64,000 bases of DNA. Source: Sepiola atlantica (taxonomy: Eukaryota > Mollusca > Cephalopoda > Sepiida > Sepiolidae). Numbering within the stretch: the stretch's first letter is position 1; every line of letters starts with the position of its first letter. Position numbers and translations under genes: made by a program. This document shows, piece by piece, positions 10,088 to 21,671 of the stretch. Below the pieces are notes generated by a model, which was given only the letters and a program-made list of their open reading frames with translations, had not been told where the DNA came from and did no database searches. The stretch lies in assembly GCA_963556195.1 (NCBI GenBank), contig OY744544.1, forward strand, positions 44,790,484-44,854,483. The letters are read 5' to 3'.

Positions 10088-10615
10088 CTGTAAAAGATAA
10101 AAACACGAAATAAATCAGGATGGATTTTTTTAGATTATTTTGTAGTAATTGACGTTTTAACTTAATTAAAACTAAAATTGAATAAAAGAAAAAACCTACT
10201 ACCATAAAAAAAAACTCTACAGGTGCATAAATTTCCTTGCAGATGCAGCAATAATGTGCATATGTAGTGTTAGCAAACAGTGAAGCGAAAATTATTTGTC
10301 TTATTAAATAAATTACCCTGGTGTAATGGATGGCAGTCATAGGACATGTTAATGAGTGGGTAAGAACTCTACCCAAGTTTCTATTAATAAGACAAAAACC
10401 CTTGAAATATTAATCTAGATTAAATAATGAAATCGGTTAATGTGATTGGAAATAGAATTTTTTTTTCCTGACACGGACAAATTTATTGCGAAAATGAATG
10501 ACAAAACAGTTTTTTTTCTTTCATTTAAGTTCATTTAGCTATTTCGGTCAATGAAATCGGGAAAATCTCACTTTACTTAATAAAATAAAATGCGATTGTC
10601 TCCTATTTCATTTAT

Positions 10616-10733
10616 TGTACAATATATGTACATATATTGTACAACTGAAGCGAAATCTACTTTTTCATTTAATTTCCATTCTCGTATATATACAAGAATG
10701 GAAATTAAATGAAAAAAGTAGATTTCGTTTCAG
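10616..10733. repeat. Adjacent palindromes
   Basis: 10616-10643 is a perfect 28-bp palindrome around GTAC. Immediately after it, 10645-10733 is a hairpin with ~38-bp arms (CTGAAGCGAAATCTACTTTT and its inverse), with one mismatch and one indel, around a TATATATA loop. No ORF is present; 10088-10615 holds only A+T-rich sequence, with a weak tRNA-like TGGTGTAATGG at 10319. Confidence 0.85.
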
Positions 10734-11049
10734 ATGTAAAATATATTTATAAATGATTTAGCTAATAATATAGAATTATTTGCTAATAATGTTAAATTAC
10801 TTGTTGGACCATTACCACAGGATATAATACAAATAATTCTGGGTACCAGACATGGAAATTGGAATATAATATTTTTTTTTACCACATTGCATCACATGCT
10901 CCAGATCAGAAGAGAAAGAATCAGCAATATCTTGATCGCCAATACTTTTCAAAATGCTGCCATAGATTGTTGTGTTGTCTGTCTAAATGTCAAACAATGA
11001 TCTAATGAGCCATTCTTTTAATCTTTTGATAATCATTACTATTACAGTT

Positions 11050-11306
11050 TGGAAATTAGTTAAACACAATTTATTTTGGTTTACCTACTTATTTGTGTCC
11101 TATTTGTGTTAAAATCTACTTAAAAAATATTTAATAGAAGTTATAAGCCTTTAAAGTTTATGTAAATACCGATTATGAGAAAAGTAGCCATCTTTGTTTA
11201 CGTTACTAACTTTACTTCTATTAAATATTAATATTTAAAAAAATGCAAATAGGTAAAAAATGAGTATGGAAACCAAAATAAATTGTTTTTGACTAATTTC
11301 CCTTTA
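11050..11306. mobile_element. Small foldback related to the 51-52 kb element
   Basis: GGAAATTAGTTAAACACAAT plus TTATTTTGGTTTACCTACTT on the left is mirrored by the inverse near 11250-11306, and ATTTAATAGAAGT by ACTTCTATTAAAT. The arm sequence is shared with the larger foldback at 51366-52394. There is no coding capacity. Confidence 0.6.
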
Positions 11307-11399
11307 ACATAATTTATGTCAGTAATAATGATTATCCAACTTTATTCTTTTCACTGCTAGAAAATGTTTTATGGAAAAACATTGTCTAGGTTGAGAAGA

Positions 11400-11422
11400 G
11401 GCGTGTACCCCCCCCCCCCCCC
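11400..11422. repeat. Poly-C tract
   Basis: A run of about 15 C residues near 11408. The surrounding 11310-11860 is A+T-rich with no recognised gene; it contains a tail (near 11465-11560) shared with the 9.7 and 24.1 kb SINE-like repeats. Confidence 0.7.
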
Positions 11423-11868
11423 ACTCCCTGTCCACTTTTGGATTCGTTCTTGTGCAACAACACAACAGTATTCTGAATAATACAAATAATAAAAATTATC
11501 AATCCTCATCATCTCAAAACATCCAAAACATAAAATGGAAACTGGAATATTTCTTTATTTCTTTAGAAAGTAATTTTTAAGAGAATACAATCCTCATTTA
11601 GGCCTCAACATTAATCTTATGTAAGCTATTTTCGGAAAAAGAAAACCTCAAAATGTCAAGCTTTACAAAAGAGAAGTCGAGTTAATTAATCATTGTTTAT
11701 TATGCGCATAATTTAGCATTTATTAATAAACATGAATATATAAATATTCGGTTTCAACTAATTGTTGCAATCCTCCACTCTATAATAAAGGGCAATGTGT
11801 ATTTATTTGTATGTGTGTGTATGTATGTGTGAATGTGTGTGTATTTTTGCTGGACATTATCGAATTTA

Positions 11869-12345
11869 GGGCGCTTGTTCGTAATGTTCCACCACCCATT
11901 TTTCTCAACTCTTTTACTAACCAAATTTTAAAATTTTTTCTGTGTACAAATTACCTATCATGTCACTAGAGAATTCCGTGTTTTTTGGGATTTTTTCAAA
12001 TAATTTAGATTTTAGAAGGGGGATCAGTTTCCTATATAGATTTAATGTAAACTGATCACTCACATTTTGACCAGGTTGCATGCTTATTCACCCATTTTTT
12101 TTCACCTTTTTTATGGACAAAATTCTTTTTCTTTTTTTTGTGTACCTATCATGCCGCTTTGTTCGGAAATTTTTTGGAAAAATATGTGATTGTCAAAAAA
12201 TGGGGGATCAGTTTACAGAAAAAAAATTCCAAACAACACAGAATTCTCTAGCGACATGATAGGTAATTGTACACCAAAAAGAGAAAAAAATTGGTCAGTA
12301 AAAAAGTTGAGAAAAACGGGTGGTGGAGTATTACGAACAAGCGCC
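11869..12345. mobile_element. Foldback element with ~130-bp arms
   Basis: The left arm starts GGGCGCTTGTTCGTAATGTT and the right arm ends with its inverse (ATTACGAACAAGCGCC). Similarity continues inward past CCTATCATGTCACTAGAGAA. AATTTA occurs at both flanks and may be the target duplication. It is non-coding; 12346-12550 shows nothing else. Confidence 0.7.
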
Positions 12346-12550
12346 AAAATTTAGTAGTCAGTGATCAACTCTATGAGCTACAAACAAATAGACTGAAAAT
12401 AACACTAAAAAGCCAGTTTATATAATTCTCTGAATTCTGATTGGTTGCTAGTTCATGAGTGTATAATCTCATAAAACTTTTTGTTTGAATTAAGCAATAT
12501 TTGCATATTAAATATTGGAGTATTTTATGCCGGTAAGTGCCAATTTGATT

Positions 12551-13260
12551 CTACCCCCACCCCCACCAAGTACGCGAGCATAATGGTCTCTGGGAAAGAA
12601 TGAGTTCCTTCTGGCCTGGTTGATTGTGAGGGAGTAACCTGGACAATGCTCGGGTGGATTTTGCTGCTATTGGTTTAGCAGTGCTGGGTGATGTTGGGTG
12701 CCTAGACGATGTTATTACACTTCTCCTGGTTTGCGACCCACTGGTGTATGGGAATCCAAAGATGTTGTTTAGGGGATTTGGGCAAAGCACTGAACATGGA
12801 GACTGGAATTGCAGGTGTTTCAAGTTTTCTGAGAAATCTGCGATTTTGCAGAGTGATTCTGCCTGACCAATCAATCCTGATCCGATACTGATGGTTAGAG
12901 AGAGTTTTCATTACTTAACCTGCTATGTCCCATCGATGATTGTTTGGATGTTGTATCAAGACTTTTTCCTCTTCTTGGAGTTGGCAGAGAGTCTGTACTG
13001 TGCGGTTGTACTGCTCTGTTAGCTGAGTGTTGCATTTAGATAGACTTATCTCACGGTTCCGAGCTGAAGCTATCCATTTTGTGTGTGGTTTATATAGTGC
13101 AGGTTCGAATGGTATGAAGTCACAAAATCGGCGGTGAAGCAAGAGTTATGCTGGGATAGACAAATGCCTTGGATAAGGGTGTTGCAATATTGTATGATGG
13201 TTTGAGTGACACTGTCATTATGCAAGGAGCCCTAGGGACCTGTATTGCAATGTTTAACAG
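12551..13260 (-). pseudogene. Ty3/gypsy integrase C-terminal relic
   Basis: Reading down from about 13260 on the minus strand, across several frames, I see an IIQYCNT-like block, HRRFCDFIPFEPALYKPHT, EKVLIQHPNNHRWDIAG and YRIRIDWSGRITLQNRRFL. These match the C-terminal part of invertebrate gypsy integrases: the loop before the SH3-like domain, then VLIQxPxxxRWDxxG and RNRRFLR. The catalytic core, RT and LTRs are missing. It is a different family from the element at 17916-21883. Confidence 0.65.
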
Positions 13261-13784
13261 TTGGACTTGGCAAACTTCTGATTGCTGGTCTGTCACCCAA
13301 TAGAAACAAAGTATCTCTCCAAAAACTTGAGTTGTGATTTTGTTTCAAAGGAAAATGCTTTTGTTACAGCAGCAACCAAGACTACAGTGATTGACACTGA
13401 CCAGTGTCGAAATCAAGCACAGGATTTGGATGAAGACAATGATCAGCCGATCTTGGCCTGTGTAGTGAATACACAAAAATTTAGTTTAGTGTGGCATATC
13501 AACCCCTCTAAGTTATTTAATGGCAAATCCAGTCATTTTGATAAAGATGTTTATGCTTCAAATTCTTAATATCTTAAAATATTTATTTATGATGTTTGCC
13601 GGCGATTAGTGATGTAAATTTATGTGTTTCATGACATACACATCATAGATCGACCCTGACAGATACTAACATTATGAGTCAGAGTGGGACTGAGAGTAAT
13701 AGCAACTAAGGGCTGACACGTCACTCTCCCTATATGCCTCAAATTTGTGCCTCACCATCGAATGCAGTTTCGTTTCATATCCAG

Positions 13785-14018
13785 GAAAGAAATATAATTA
13801 TGTTACATTCAATGCTACCAAGGCAAAGCTCCTTTCCTTTAACAATTATAAGAAACCTTCTCAACCACCGATTGCCATGGCTAATAGCACCTTACCTGAG
13901 AGTCTATTATTCAAATTCACAGGTAACATGAATTGAAACAAATACATAGAAGGCATTGCCAAGTCTACTGCAAAGAAGTTGGGCTCACTTTACCAGGCTA
14001 GAAAAGTTCTCTCATCTG
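13785..14018 (+). mobile_element. LINE family A fragment, left part
   Basis: The plus strand encodes FNATKAKLLSFNNYKKPSQP, IAMANSTLPE and, after a frame shift, LGSLYQARKVLSS. It matches the RT thumb segment of the copy at 35215-36420. Its reading runs straight on into 15167 once the 1148-bp insertion is removed. The stretch 13261-13784 upstream has no recognised gene; parts of 13560-13780 resemble 15940-16130 and look like a dispersed 3' tail. Confidence 0.7.
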
Positions 14019-15166
14019 TGTTACGGTCGCATCTCGTTGAGAACGACAAGACGGTCACGCAACAGAAGAAAAAAAAAGATTTTGGTCCTCGGGTTCAAAT
14101 ATGCGTGCACACAGAACGAGAGGAGAGTGGGAACTCTTTCTCATGACACCTGTAAAGATGAAGAGACAGACGACAAACACTTCGTTAAAGAACGGAAGAC
14201 CAACACAAGTTAAGAGACTAAAATGTAAAAATTTATTTTTATAAAATATATAAGTAGGGACAAGATATAAAAACAAAACAAAAATAGTATAGGATGGGGT
14301 CTTAACAAATACTTAACTAGATCGAGCAAAGATATATATATACAATGCAAAACAAAACTCAGCTTGAGAGAAAGAAAAAGACTGACTTACAAATTACTGG
14401 TGCACCTTCAAAGTTCATAAGAATAAAATGTTTGAATCTTCAACATGTATAAACAGTTGTAGTTGCGATGGAGGAATCCAAATAATTATTCTCTGTTTCG
14501 GGTATTGTGGTTGCTTCGTCGATTGACTATCTGTTAAGATGCCTTTGGCATTCAATGAGGCATATCCAAGGCGTTTTCTTTGTTGGTGTCCATATCAGTA
14601 TAAGACAATTTAACGGTTTCCAAGGTGCAGGAACTTTGCACAGATGCTTCTTCAAAGTTATTTTTGGTTGTCGCGTTTTTTCTGTTGTGATTCGCGACGA
14701 ATTTCGCTTCCTCTACACCCAAACGGGTAGATTGTATTTAGTCCTTTCCTTTCTTTTCTTCCTCTTTTTTTCTTTCTTTCTTATCTGTTCCGCAGTAGAT
14801 ATTAGGCCGGATGTCAGGTTGGGGTAGGGGATACAGGTCGTGAGGTACAGCAACGTCCACAGAGATGGCAAGATGACTCATTCCTTTTTCTCAATGGTCA
14901 CATTCTTTAGACTCAAAAGTGAAAACACGGAAACATACACTCTCGCCCCCCCCCCATTCTATATTTATCTTTTTTTATTTCCCAAGCTGATGAAGAAATA
15001 AACTTTTAAAAAGAAAAAAATATACACCCACTCGGCGATACTATCTCTCAAGCTAGGAGACAAAAATACTACTTTAAAAGAAAAAGGATACGTCTTCGCT
15101 CAATATTTTAAATTGTCTACTGGCTATATATTAAAATTAAAAATCTAATTTGGGGATTACGTCACA
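14019..15166. mobile_element. LTR-like insertion (solo LTR or small element)
   Basis: The insert begins TGTTACGGTCGC and ends GATTACGTCACA, so it has TG...CA ends and short imperfect inverted termini. It is flanked by TCTG on the left and CCTG on the right, a 4-bp duplication with one change. Removing it restores a continuous LINE reading across the junction, which fixes both ends. No gag or pol is visible; the ORFs inside lack recognisable domains. A long solo LTR is the best reading; its strand is unclear. Confidence 0.6.
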
Positions 15167-15700
15167 CCTGTCAGTATCTTATATCTCTACAAAGCCATCA
15201 TTTGCCCATGTATGGAGTATTGGTGGCACATCTGAGCTGATGCACCAACTGCTAGTCTCTCTCTCTCTTAGACAGGGTCTAAAAAAAAAGGCTCCAATCT
15301 AATAGGTCTAACACTGTCTACCAAGCTCTAGTCCATGTCACATCGACGCAATGTTACATCGCTGTGCTTGTTTCACAAGTACTTCCATGGAATGTGCTCC
15401 GACGATGTAAATACCCCTGACCAACCAATTAGCAAAATTCCACTCCTTCACTGTAGAGGTTTCCAAGATGCCAGAAGGCTTTCTACGCTAATAGCTTCTT
15501 TCCTTGAACCGCTTGCCTTTGGAATTCCCTCCTTGCTTCCTGTTTCCATGACTGTACAAACATTCAGAAATTTAAATGTAATGTGAACAAGCATCTCACA
15601 GCACAACTCCCCACTTAAGATGCCCCTATAAATCTGGCCCCTAATTCACAGTAGCCACTTACGTCTTAGTGGCAATGTGTCTTGTTTAGGGGGGGGGGAT
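15167..15700 (+). mobile_element. LINE family A fragment, right part
   Basis: This continues the LINE after the 14019-15166 insertion: VSILYLYKAIICPCMEYWWH, later a block resembling LWNSLPAPCFPD, and the family 3' UTR ending near a G-run at 15690. It is disrupted by indels and stops. 15701-15820 shows nothing else. Confidence 0.7.
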
Positions 15701-15827
15701 ATAAGTAAAAAAAATGTTGTTGTTCTTACGTTAGTATGATCTTTACTACCTGTTACTCCTTATTTTAAATCATAGATGGACTCATCCGGATGAAAAGAAA
15801 GTTTGTTTTCTTTTGTTTTCTTTTACG

Positions 15828-15891
15828 GCATAAAAACCCTTTTCAGGTTATTTAATGACGCATAAAAACCCTTTTCAGGTTATTTAATGAC
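15828..15891. repeat. 32-bp tandem duplication
   Basis: GCATAAAAACCCTTTTCAGG plus TTATTTAATGAC occurs twice in tandem. Related single words appear near 57868 and on the opposite strand near 58020, so the unit is part of a dispersed retroposon 3' tail that probably continues to about 16130. Between 16131 and 16650 there is a 30-bp direct repeat (CCGAAGGAGATAGAACTA, near 16187 and 16217) and nothing else recognised. Confidence 0.7.
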
Positions 15892-16654
15892 GAATCTAAT
15901 GATTTTGTTAACAGGTTTTATGCTTAAAATTTTTAATCTTTTAAATTATTTATTTATAATGTTTTCTTGTTATTCATGATATAAATTGATGAGTATGTCA
16001 CCGGATGCAGTTTCATGTTATACTCAGGAGAGATTCTACTTGAACCATAGATCAGATACTACCACTTTGGATCTGAGTGACTGCACACTCCACACTCCAC
16101 AACGCACCCAAATTGGGGCCTCACCATCAGATCTTTAAGAATATGCAACAAAATGAGACTCGGTTTTAGTATTTTTAATTTTTTTACCGAAGGAGATAGA
16201 ACTATTATTTTTAACCGAAGGAGATAGAACTACTATTTCGGTAGGAATTTCTAAATTGCTACTACAAAATGTTATCTTAGAAAATCCAGGACAAACGCTT
16301 AATCGAATACTATGTAAATGTGACCAGCTGTGTTTGTATGTCGTAGTTAAGAAGTTGTTTTTTTTATTTGAGGGGGGGGGGAGTGCTGGAGACATGCAGG
16401 AATTTTTAAAGTGTTTATAGAAAGTTTTTCTTTCTAAGGGAAAATGAAGGAATACAAAACACATAGACGAAAATAGAGAGAAAAAAAGAAAGAAAAAAAT
16501 GCTAAAATAGAAAAAAAGAACAAGAACGGATCCATTCTTAAGATGCGTCCATTCAATCTGTGCAGTTAACGATGAAAATGATTTTTCAAATTTAAGTGCC
16601 CCCCCCCCCCTCCCTCTCTTCTCCCTACTACACACCTCAATAGAAGAGTCTATG

Positions 16655-16880
16655 TGTACAAAGCGTGATGATGTATGGAAGTGAAACCTGACCAGTGAGG
16701 GTTTAGGACATTTGCTGCATGGAGAGAAATGATATAAGAATGATACGATGGATGTGTAATGTGAGTCTTAAGGACAGGTTTAGATTTGATGACTTCAGAG
16801 GACTTCTATATTCACAAAGACAATATGTCTTTAACAGTAGGATTAAAAGTGAGAAAAGAAAATGTCTATACTTTTGAGAA
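16655..16880 (+). mobile_element. RTE-like LINE C-terminal fragment
   Basis: The plus strand reads, with stops, a YGSET-like block, then CMERNDIRMIRWMCNVSLKD and a relic of the following L-G-E block. It is homologous to the fragment at 63640-64000. It is short, decayed and not flanked by an RT core. Confidence 0.6.
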
Positions 16881-17910
16881 GGAGAAGTCCTTAAAATGAA
16901 TAAATAGTTTATTAAAAAAAATAAAAACCCATAAATTTCTAAATTGTTATAAAAAATAATAATTTAATGTGTAACCATGTAAACATGAGAAAAGCGAACA
17001 CACGTGAAGTTGTCTCATAAGTTTATTAATATTTTGGATGATGTTATGAAATTATAAGCAGCTTTCATTACCACCATGACAAAAGAGAATCATTTTATTT
17101 TTTACTTTTTTTAAAACGAAATGGCAGAATAAAAACAAATAAAAGATAATTGGTTGAACAGGAAAACAAAAAAACACGAATGAATGACTTGTAGCGGTTA
17201 CATAGTTAAGATCTATTTTCTTTTGCACTTGTATGTTATCGCTCGCGGAGTGATTGGGACGTAGTTTGGTAAGAACACACTGGCATGTTCTCACTCACGT
17301 AGTGATACGTCGAGCGATTAAAGCACTTTGTCCATGTGTGGCTATTTCCATTGCCGTTTTGCGCCTTTTACAAACAGTTTGACTTTGAGCGCCGTGTGGA
17401 CAAGACGTCATACTCCTTGCTCGCCTCTCGCCGGGACTTGGGTGAGAGGCGAGGTAAAAGACTGAAGCTCAATCTAACTTCTATAGTCCATGCATATCGC
17501 CTGACTCAACATATTTTGTATTACTCTTATCGAACCATATGTTAATTTTATCAAACTGTTGAATAAAGTTGGTTTAAAGTGTAGAGAAGAAGTTTGTTTT
17601 TCTAACCGGTGACCCTTTTCTTCATATCAAACAAGGACAGCAACCCTACTACAAAATGGCGATCTCCAAGAAACTTCTTCTCTCCGACTTATAATATGAG
17701 TTTCATTATTTTTATTTTTTAGATGCAGGCATTGCATCTCTACAACTGACAAAGTCTGTAGATCTGCCCCACTTAATTTTGCACCTAACCGTGAAAAATC
17801 GATTGGTTACGCCTATGCTGCTTTCTAATGTTGCAAACGAGTACGACTGAATTTGTTTTAGTTTTTGGAAGATTTTTGTTTCATCAATCTTATATAGTTT
17901 TAAAAACGTA
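16881..17910. other. Non-coding stretch with an LTR-like segment
   Basis: No domain is recognised. From about 17220 to 17660 the base composition rises in G+C and contains AATAAAG (near 17564) followed by AACCGGTGACCC, which resembles an LTR R/U5 end; I could not define matching ends or a target duplication. The rest is A+T-rich. Confidence 0.35.
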
Positions 17911-17915
17911 TAACT

Positions 17916-18127
17916 TGTCGTCCGAAAAACACCTTCTTGTTGTCTCTCTTCCTGGGGCACCCAATCCGACCTCCACCGTTCACTGGTCTCAATCAGGAAT
18001 GGAACCAACAAAGACAATACAGCATTACTTATACCCGCCATCTTTGGAGTTTAATAGAAATCTCGCGAGATTCACGTCCGCCTGACGAGATTACGGGTAG
18101 GCCTTATGTTTTTATTTTTCCACTACA
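17916..18127 (-). repeat. 3' LTR of the Ty3/gypsy-like element
   Basis: 212 bp; in element sense it starts TGTAGTGGAAAAATA and ends near GTGTTTTTCGGACGACA. It includes the palindromic word TCTCGCGAGA. It differs from the 5' LTR by five substitutions. Confidence 0.92.
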
Positions 18128-18153
18128 TGCCCCCGTGATCTTAAAATCATATC

Positions 18154-20567
18154 TCACCTCGCATAGTCAGCCATCCAGACCGGTTGTCTCCTCTCACGAT
18201 TAGAGCGTCGCGGGGGTTCTTCCAACGGGGGTTCACCGGCTTCTTCCTCAGCATCTCCATTTGATGGCAGAGAGACACGACGTATGTCAAGCACATGTCG
18301 CGGCATCCCGTCAACACTCACATTGTTTACAGACTGTACATGCGTTACCCTTCCTCGTCCCAACGTGTAGTGCATATAGCTCCCGGTGGCTTGACCCACA
18401 CTTCTTCACCAACTGTGATGGATCCTTGTCCCTCTTCACTCATGTTCGTTCTAGCAAGAGGATGACGGCACTGACTCTTCATCTTGACCACTCTTTGGAG
18501 ATATGTTGTACCAAAATACTGCCTCTTCTGGTGAGATTCGGCCTCTCTCTGCAACAGCCTTTATGGTTCGGTGATGCCTTTCGACAATCCCATTTCCTCC
18601 TGGTCGATATGCAGCCCGAAAAAATTGCCGGGTTCCCCACCTGGCACACAGCTCTGCAAAGTCTTCAGAGCGGAAGGCGGCACCATTATCCAGTAATATT
18701 TCCTCCACTGGCCCCCTCTCCAAAAACACCGCCTCCACGGCTCTGCAGATTTCACTCGCGGTTTCCGCTCTCAACTTACGCCAGATTGCCACTCTCCCAG
18801 GTCCACAGTCGACCATTGACAGGAATATATCGTTCCTATAATGCGTGACGTCAATGGCCAGCCGTTTCCAAGTTTCAGTCACCTGTAATTCCCCTCTCTC
18901 GTGCCTGGATGGGGCAGGGTCAATTGATTGACACTCTCTGCATTGTTCCACCACCTCTTTAACCGCCTCCTTTGTCACACTCGGGTTCACCTTTCTTGCA
19001 AGAAAAAGTGTCCTCTCTTTCCCAAAGTGGTGCATTTCATGCAGCTCTCTCGCTTTCTCACTAACGGCGCACACAGCCGCTGCATCCTTCTCTTTAAGCC
19101 AGGCCTTCTTTACTCGGGTCAGGGCATCTGCTCTGTTCTTTTGAGTTGGGACAAGCGTAACCGACACTCTCAGTCCAAACTCGCGAATCAAGTCTCCCAA
19201 AATCCCGAGCCTACGCTTGATCAGCATCTCAGCTGCTCCCTTGGTCCTTACTCTCCTGTCTCCTGAGACTTCTGACTGGATCCAGGAGGCCACTGTGGCC
19301 GAGTCCATTTTCAACTCTGCATTTTTCAAGCCCCACTTTAGAGCCAGGTTCACTCCCTTTGCTGCAGCCTCGAGCTCTTCAACATTTATGTGGGCATGGT
19401 CATTCCTTTTGCGTAGCCAGGCGGCATCCTCCACTGTTGCTCCTCCAATTTCAAGCAGCACACCGAGAGCCAGAGAGCTAGCATCACACCAGATCACACC
19501 TTTTTTGCCCCGTTCGACACGCCATTTTCCTTTAACGGGGTCTTCCACCTTAACCTCCTCCACCACCTCGCGTATCAACTGCACAACATCCTCAGTCACT
19601 GTGTCATCCCAGCGGCCACCTTCGGTCCGCCTTTTTATATAGCTGCATGCTACTCTGAGCCACCCGCAAATGGGGTAATGGCCAACCAGCTTCCCACATA
19701 TGGAGAACAGCTCTCTCTTAGTCAGTCCGTCTGAGATATTGGGCACCTCATTACCCCGTCCGAACATCAACGTCCCCTCCTTATTCCTTTGCAGCTTTAG
19801 TCCTAGGACCATGCCATTTTCTAGTGGCTCAGGTGGCTTCGCAATCAACCCATATCTTCCAACGTGATTGCTAACACTTTCCGCGGACAGTTTTCCTTCC
19901 TCGACCAGGATGTCATCAATATATGAGCTTGTGGCCCTCTCCACCTCGTTATCTTTCCCCAGCACTGTTTTCAAAATTGCAGTCATAATTTTGGGTGCAG
20001 AACTGAGCCCAAAACCCAACCTTGTCAAGCAAAAGGTCTGACCCTTGAACTTAACCAGCTGGTACCGTCATAGCTTCTCGTCTATGTGTATCTGGAGGTA
20101 GGCTGATTTTAGGTCCACAATCTTGCTTGCCCGCTCCATCTTCCTCCACTCTCGCATTACTTCCTCGCAAACGTCGATACCGTCCCCTGTGTGGCAAGCA
20201 ATATGCTGGTTTAGCTCTCTGTAGTTCAATACTGGCCTAACCTTCCCTTTGGTGGGCTGGACTACCGCCATGAGTGGTAGGACTCCGTCTGCTTCCCCGG
20301 ACCATGGTACAAGGATACCTTCCTCAATCCACCTCGCTATCTCTTTCTCAAATTCAGCCCTTGTGTCACCATTCAGAGTACTTTTGTAGCACCCAACTTG
20401 ATTTTTTAGTATTGGCGGCTCTGAAACTCAACGCCATTCCACCGTCCACTTATCTCCATCAAAACTGGCCTGAAAGTCTTTGTCTTTGATTTGGCATGGT
20501 TCCGCCTTCTTGGCTTTAACACTCTCCATTCCTGCCAATCCGACTGGGCGCTCGCATCCAAATGTGA
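18154..20567 (-). pseudogene. pol: RT, RNase H and integrase of the Ty3/gypsy-like element
   Basis: Minus-strand reading order: RT palm start (VRPVLNYRELN, KIVDLKSAYLQI), a TGA stop near 20070, then GFGLSSAPKI and the catalytic SSYIDDILVEE. RNase H follows with WCDASS, VEELEAA, KMDSATVASW and the NRADALT aspartate. Integrase has an H-H-C-C zinc domain (HEMHHF ... CRECQ), then LAIDVTHY, LLDNGAAF and GNGIVERHH, which are the D,D,E catalytic residues. After PKSGQDE the frame shifts, and the SH3-like tail (GEEVWVKPPGA, RHVLDIRRVSLP) continues in another frame to TGA at 18154. A further TGA lies in the linker before RT, near 20430. Known function is reverse transcription and integration; this copy is inactive. 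Confidence 0.88.
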
Positions 20568-20930
20568 TCATGCCCATGCTAAACATAGCACCCCTAGTCG
20601 ATCGATGACATCCAGGCCCAACACAACATCAACACCTGCAACAAGCCGCTCCATCACAATTGCCCTCACCTCAAGTTCGGTCTCTCTCACTATTATTCTC
20701 ACAGTGCACATTCCTCGGCACATCACCTCACGGCCATCAACCGCCCTCACACTGGTCGTTCCATGCCAAGATTTAGCAACATCCGTTGTCACCAACGTGG
20801 TCATGCAGCCGGTATCAACCAGGGCTTTGGCTCTCTTCCCGTTTGCGGTGACCTCCACCTGTGGTAATGCAGGCCTATGCGCCGTCACTTGATAGGGGGG
20901 GGGGGTAGCCACTGGCGCTATGCCACCCCT
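20568..20930 (-). pseudogene. Retropepsin-type protease of the Ty3/gypsy-like element
   Basis: The segment reads PQVEVTANGKRAKALVDTGC, giving the catalytic DTG, and later VDVVLGLDVIDRLG, the usual retropepsin C-terminal GLD motif. It is in the same frame as gag, separated only by one TAG at 20931-20933. A one-base loss near 20590 throws the end out of frame. A C-run (T-A-CCCCCCCCCC) lies near its start. Confidence 0.8.
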
Positions 20931-21640
20931 CTAATCGTTTCCCTGCACCGTGCAGGTTCGGCTGATATGCCCAGTTTGTCCACAACGGAAGCAGGTTATG
21001 CCAGGCTTAGGTTCTCGGCAGTCCCGTACAAAATGAGGCCCCTGGCATCGAAAACATTTCACTGGGGCTTTTCCAGGTGACCGCCCCCACGAGAGATTCT
21101 CCTTAACTGCGGACTTCCCTCCCATCAGGCTTACACTCGCGGTTGCCTCTAACTGGTGACTCTTTTTTGTCAGCACCCTGGCATGGGTCAGCACTTCATT
21201 CATGTTCATGCTCTCGATCATTGTCAGTCTCTGAAGCTCTGTGGACACACTATCAGGAAGACCAGTCACAAACGTCATTTTCACCGTTTTTTCAAGGCTC
21301 ATCCCTGCATAACCCGCCTCCGGATCTCCATCGCAAAGACATCTACTGGCTCCCCTGTCCATGTGATCCTGCGCATTTTGCTATAGGCGTCGAAAACGCT
21401 TTCTGCGAAAGCGGTCTTTAGTCTTGCCTCTATCAAATCTGCGTCGTCTTGTTCAGCGTCATTCATTTCCAGGTAGACCGAAAGTGCATTTCCTTCCAAA
21501 TATAATGGAATCAAGGTTGCCACATCCTCAATTTTCTGCAATCTTGCGACCATCTTCAATTTAGACAGCCATCACACTACGTCTCCATCACCAGCGTACG
21601 CCTTCAATACGTCACTGCTTAATTTGATTCTGTCACCCAT
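20931..21640 (-). pseudogene. gag of the Ty3/gypsy-like element
   Basis: I take the ATG at 21640-21638, shortly after the 5' LTR. The frame reads MGDRIKLSSDVLKAYAGDGD, hits a TGA near 21575, then continues with capsid-like helices (MVARLQKIEDVATLIPLYLE). A one-base frameshift lies near 21310. The C-terminal part has two CCHC zinc knuckles: CFRCQGPHFVRDC and CFRCGQTGHISRTC. The gag frame ends in TAG directly before protease. Gag would package the element RNA. Confidence 0.85.
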
Positions 21641-21671
21641 CCTGTTATGTAGGTAGGCCGCCGGAATAGCT

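Noticed and set aside
14507..14827. 106-codon ORF as a gene
   Set aside because: It lies inside the LTR-like insertion and has only a Phe-rich simple-sequence tail and no domain.
16135..16635. 166-codon minus-strand ORF
   Set aside because: Composition follows homopolymer and poly-C/poly-T runs; no domain and no splice context.
18261..18848. Long plus-strand ORFs across the LTR element
   Set aside because: They are antisense shadows of pol; motifs are found only on the minus strand.
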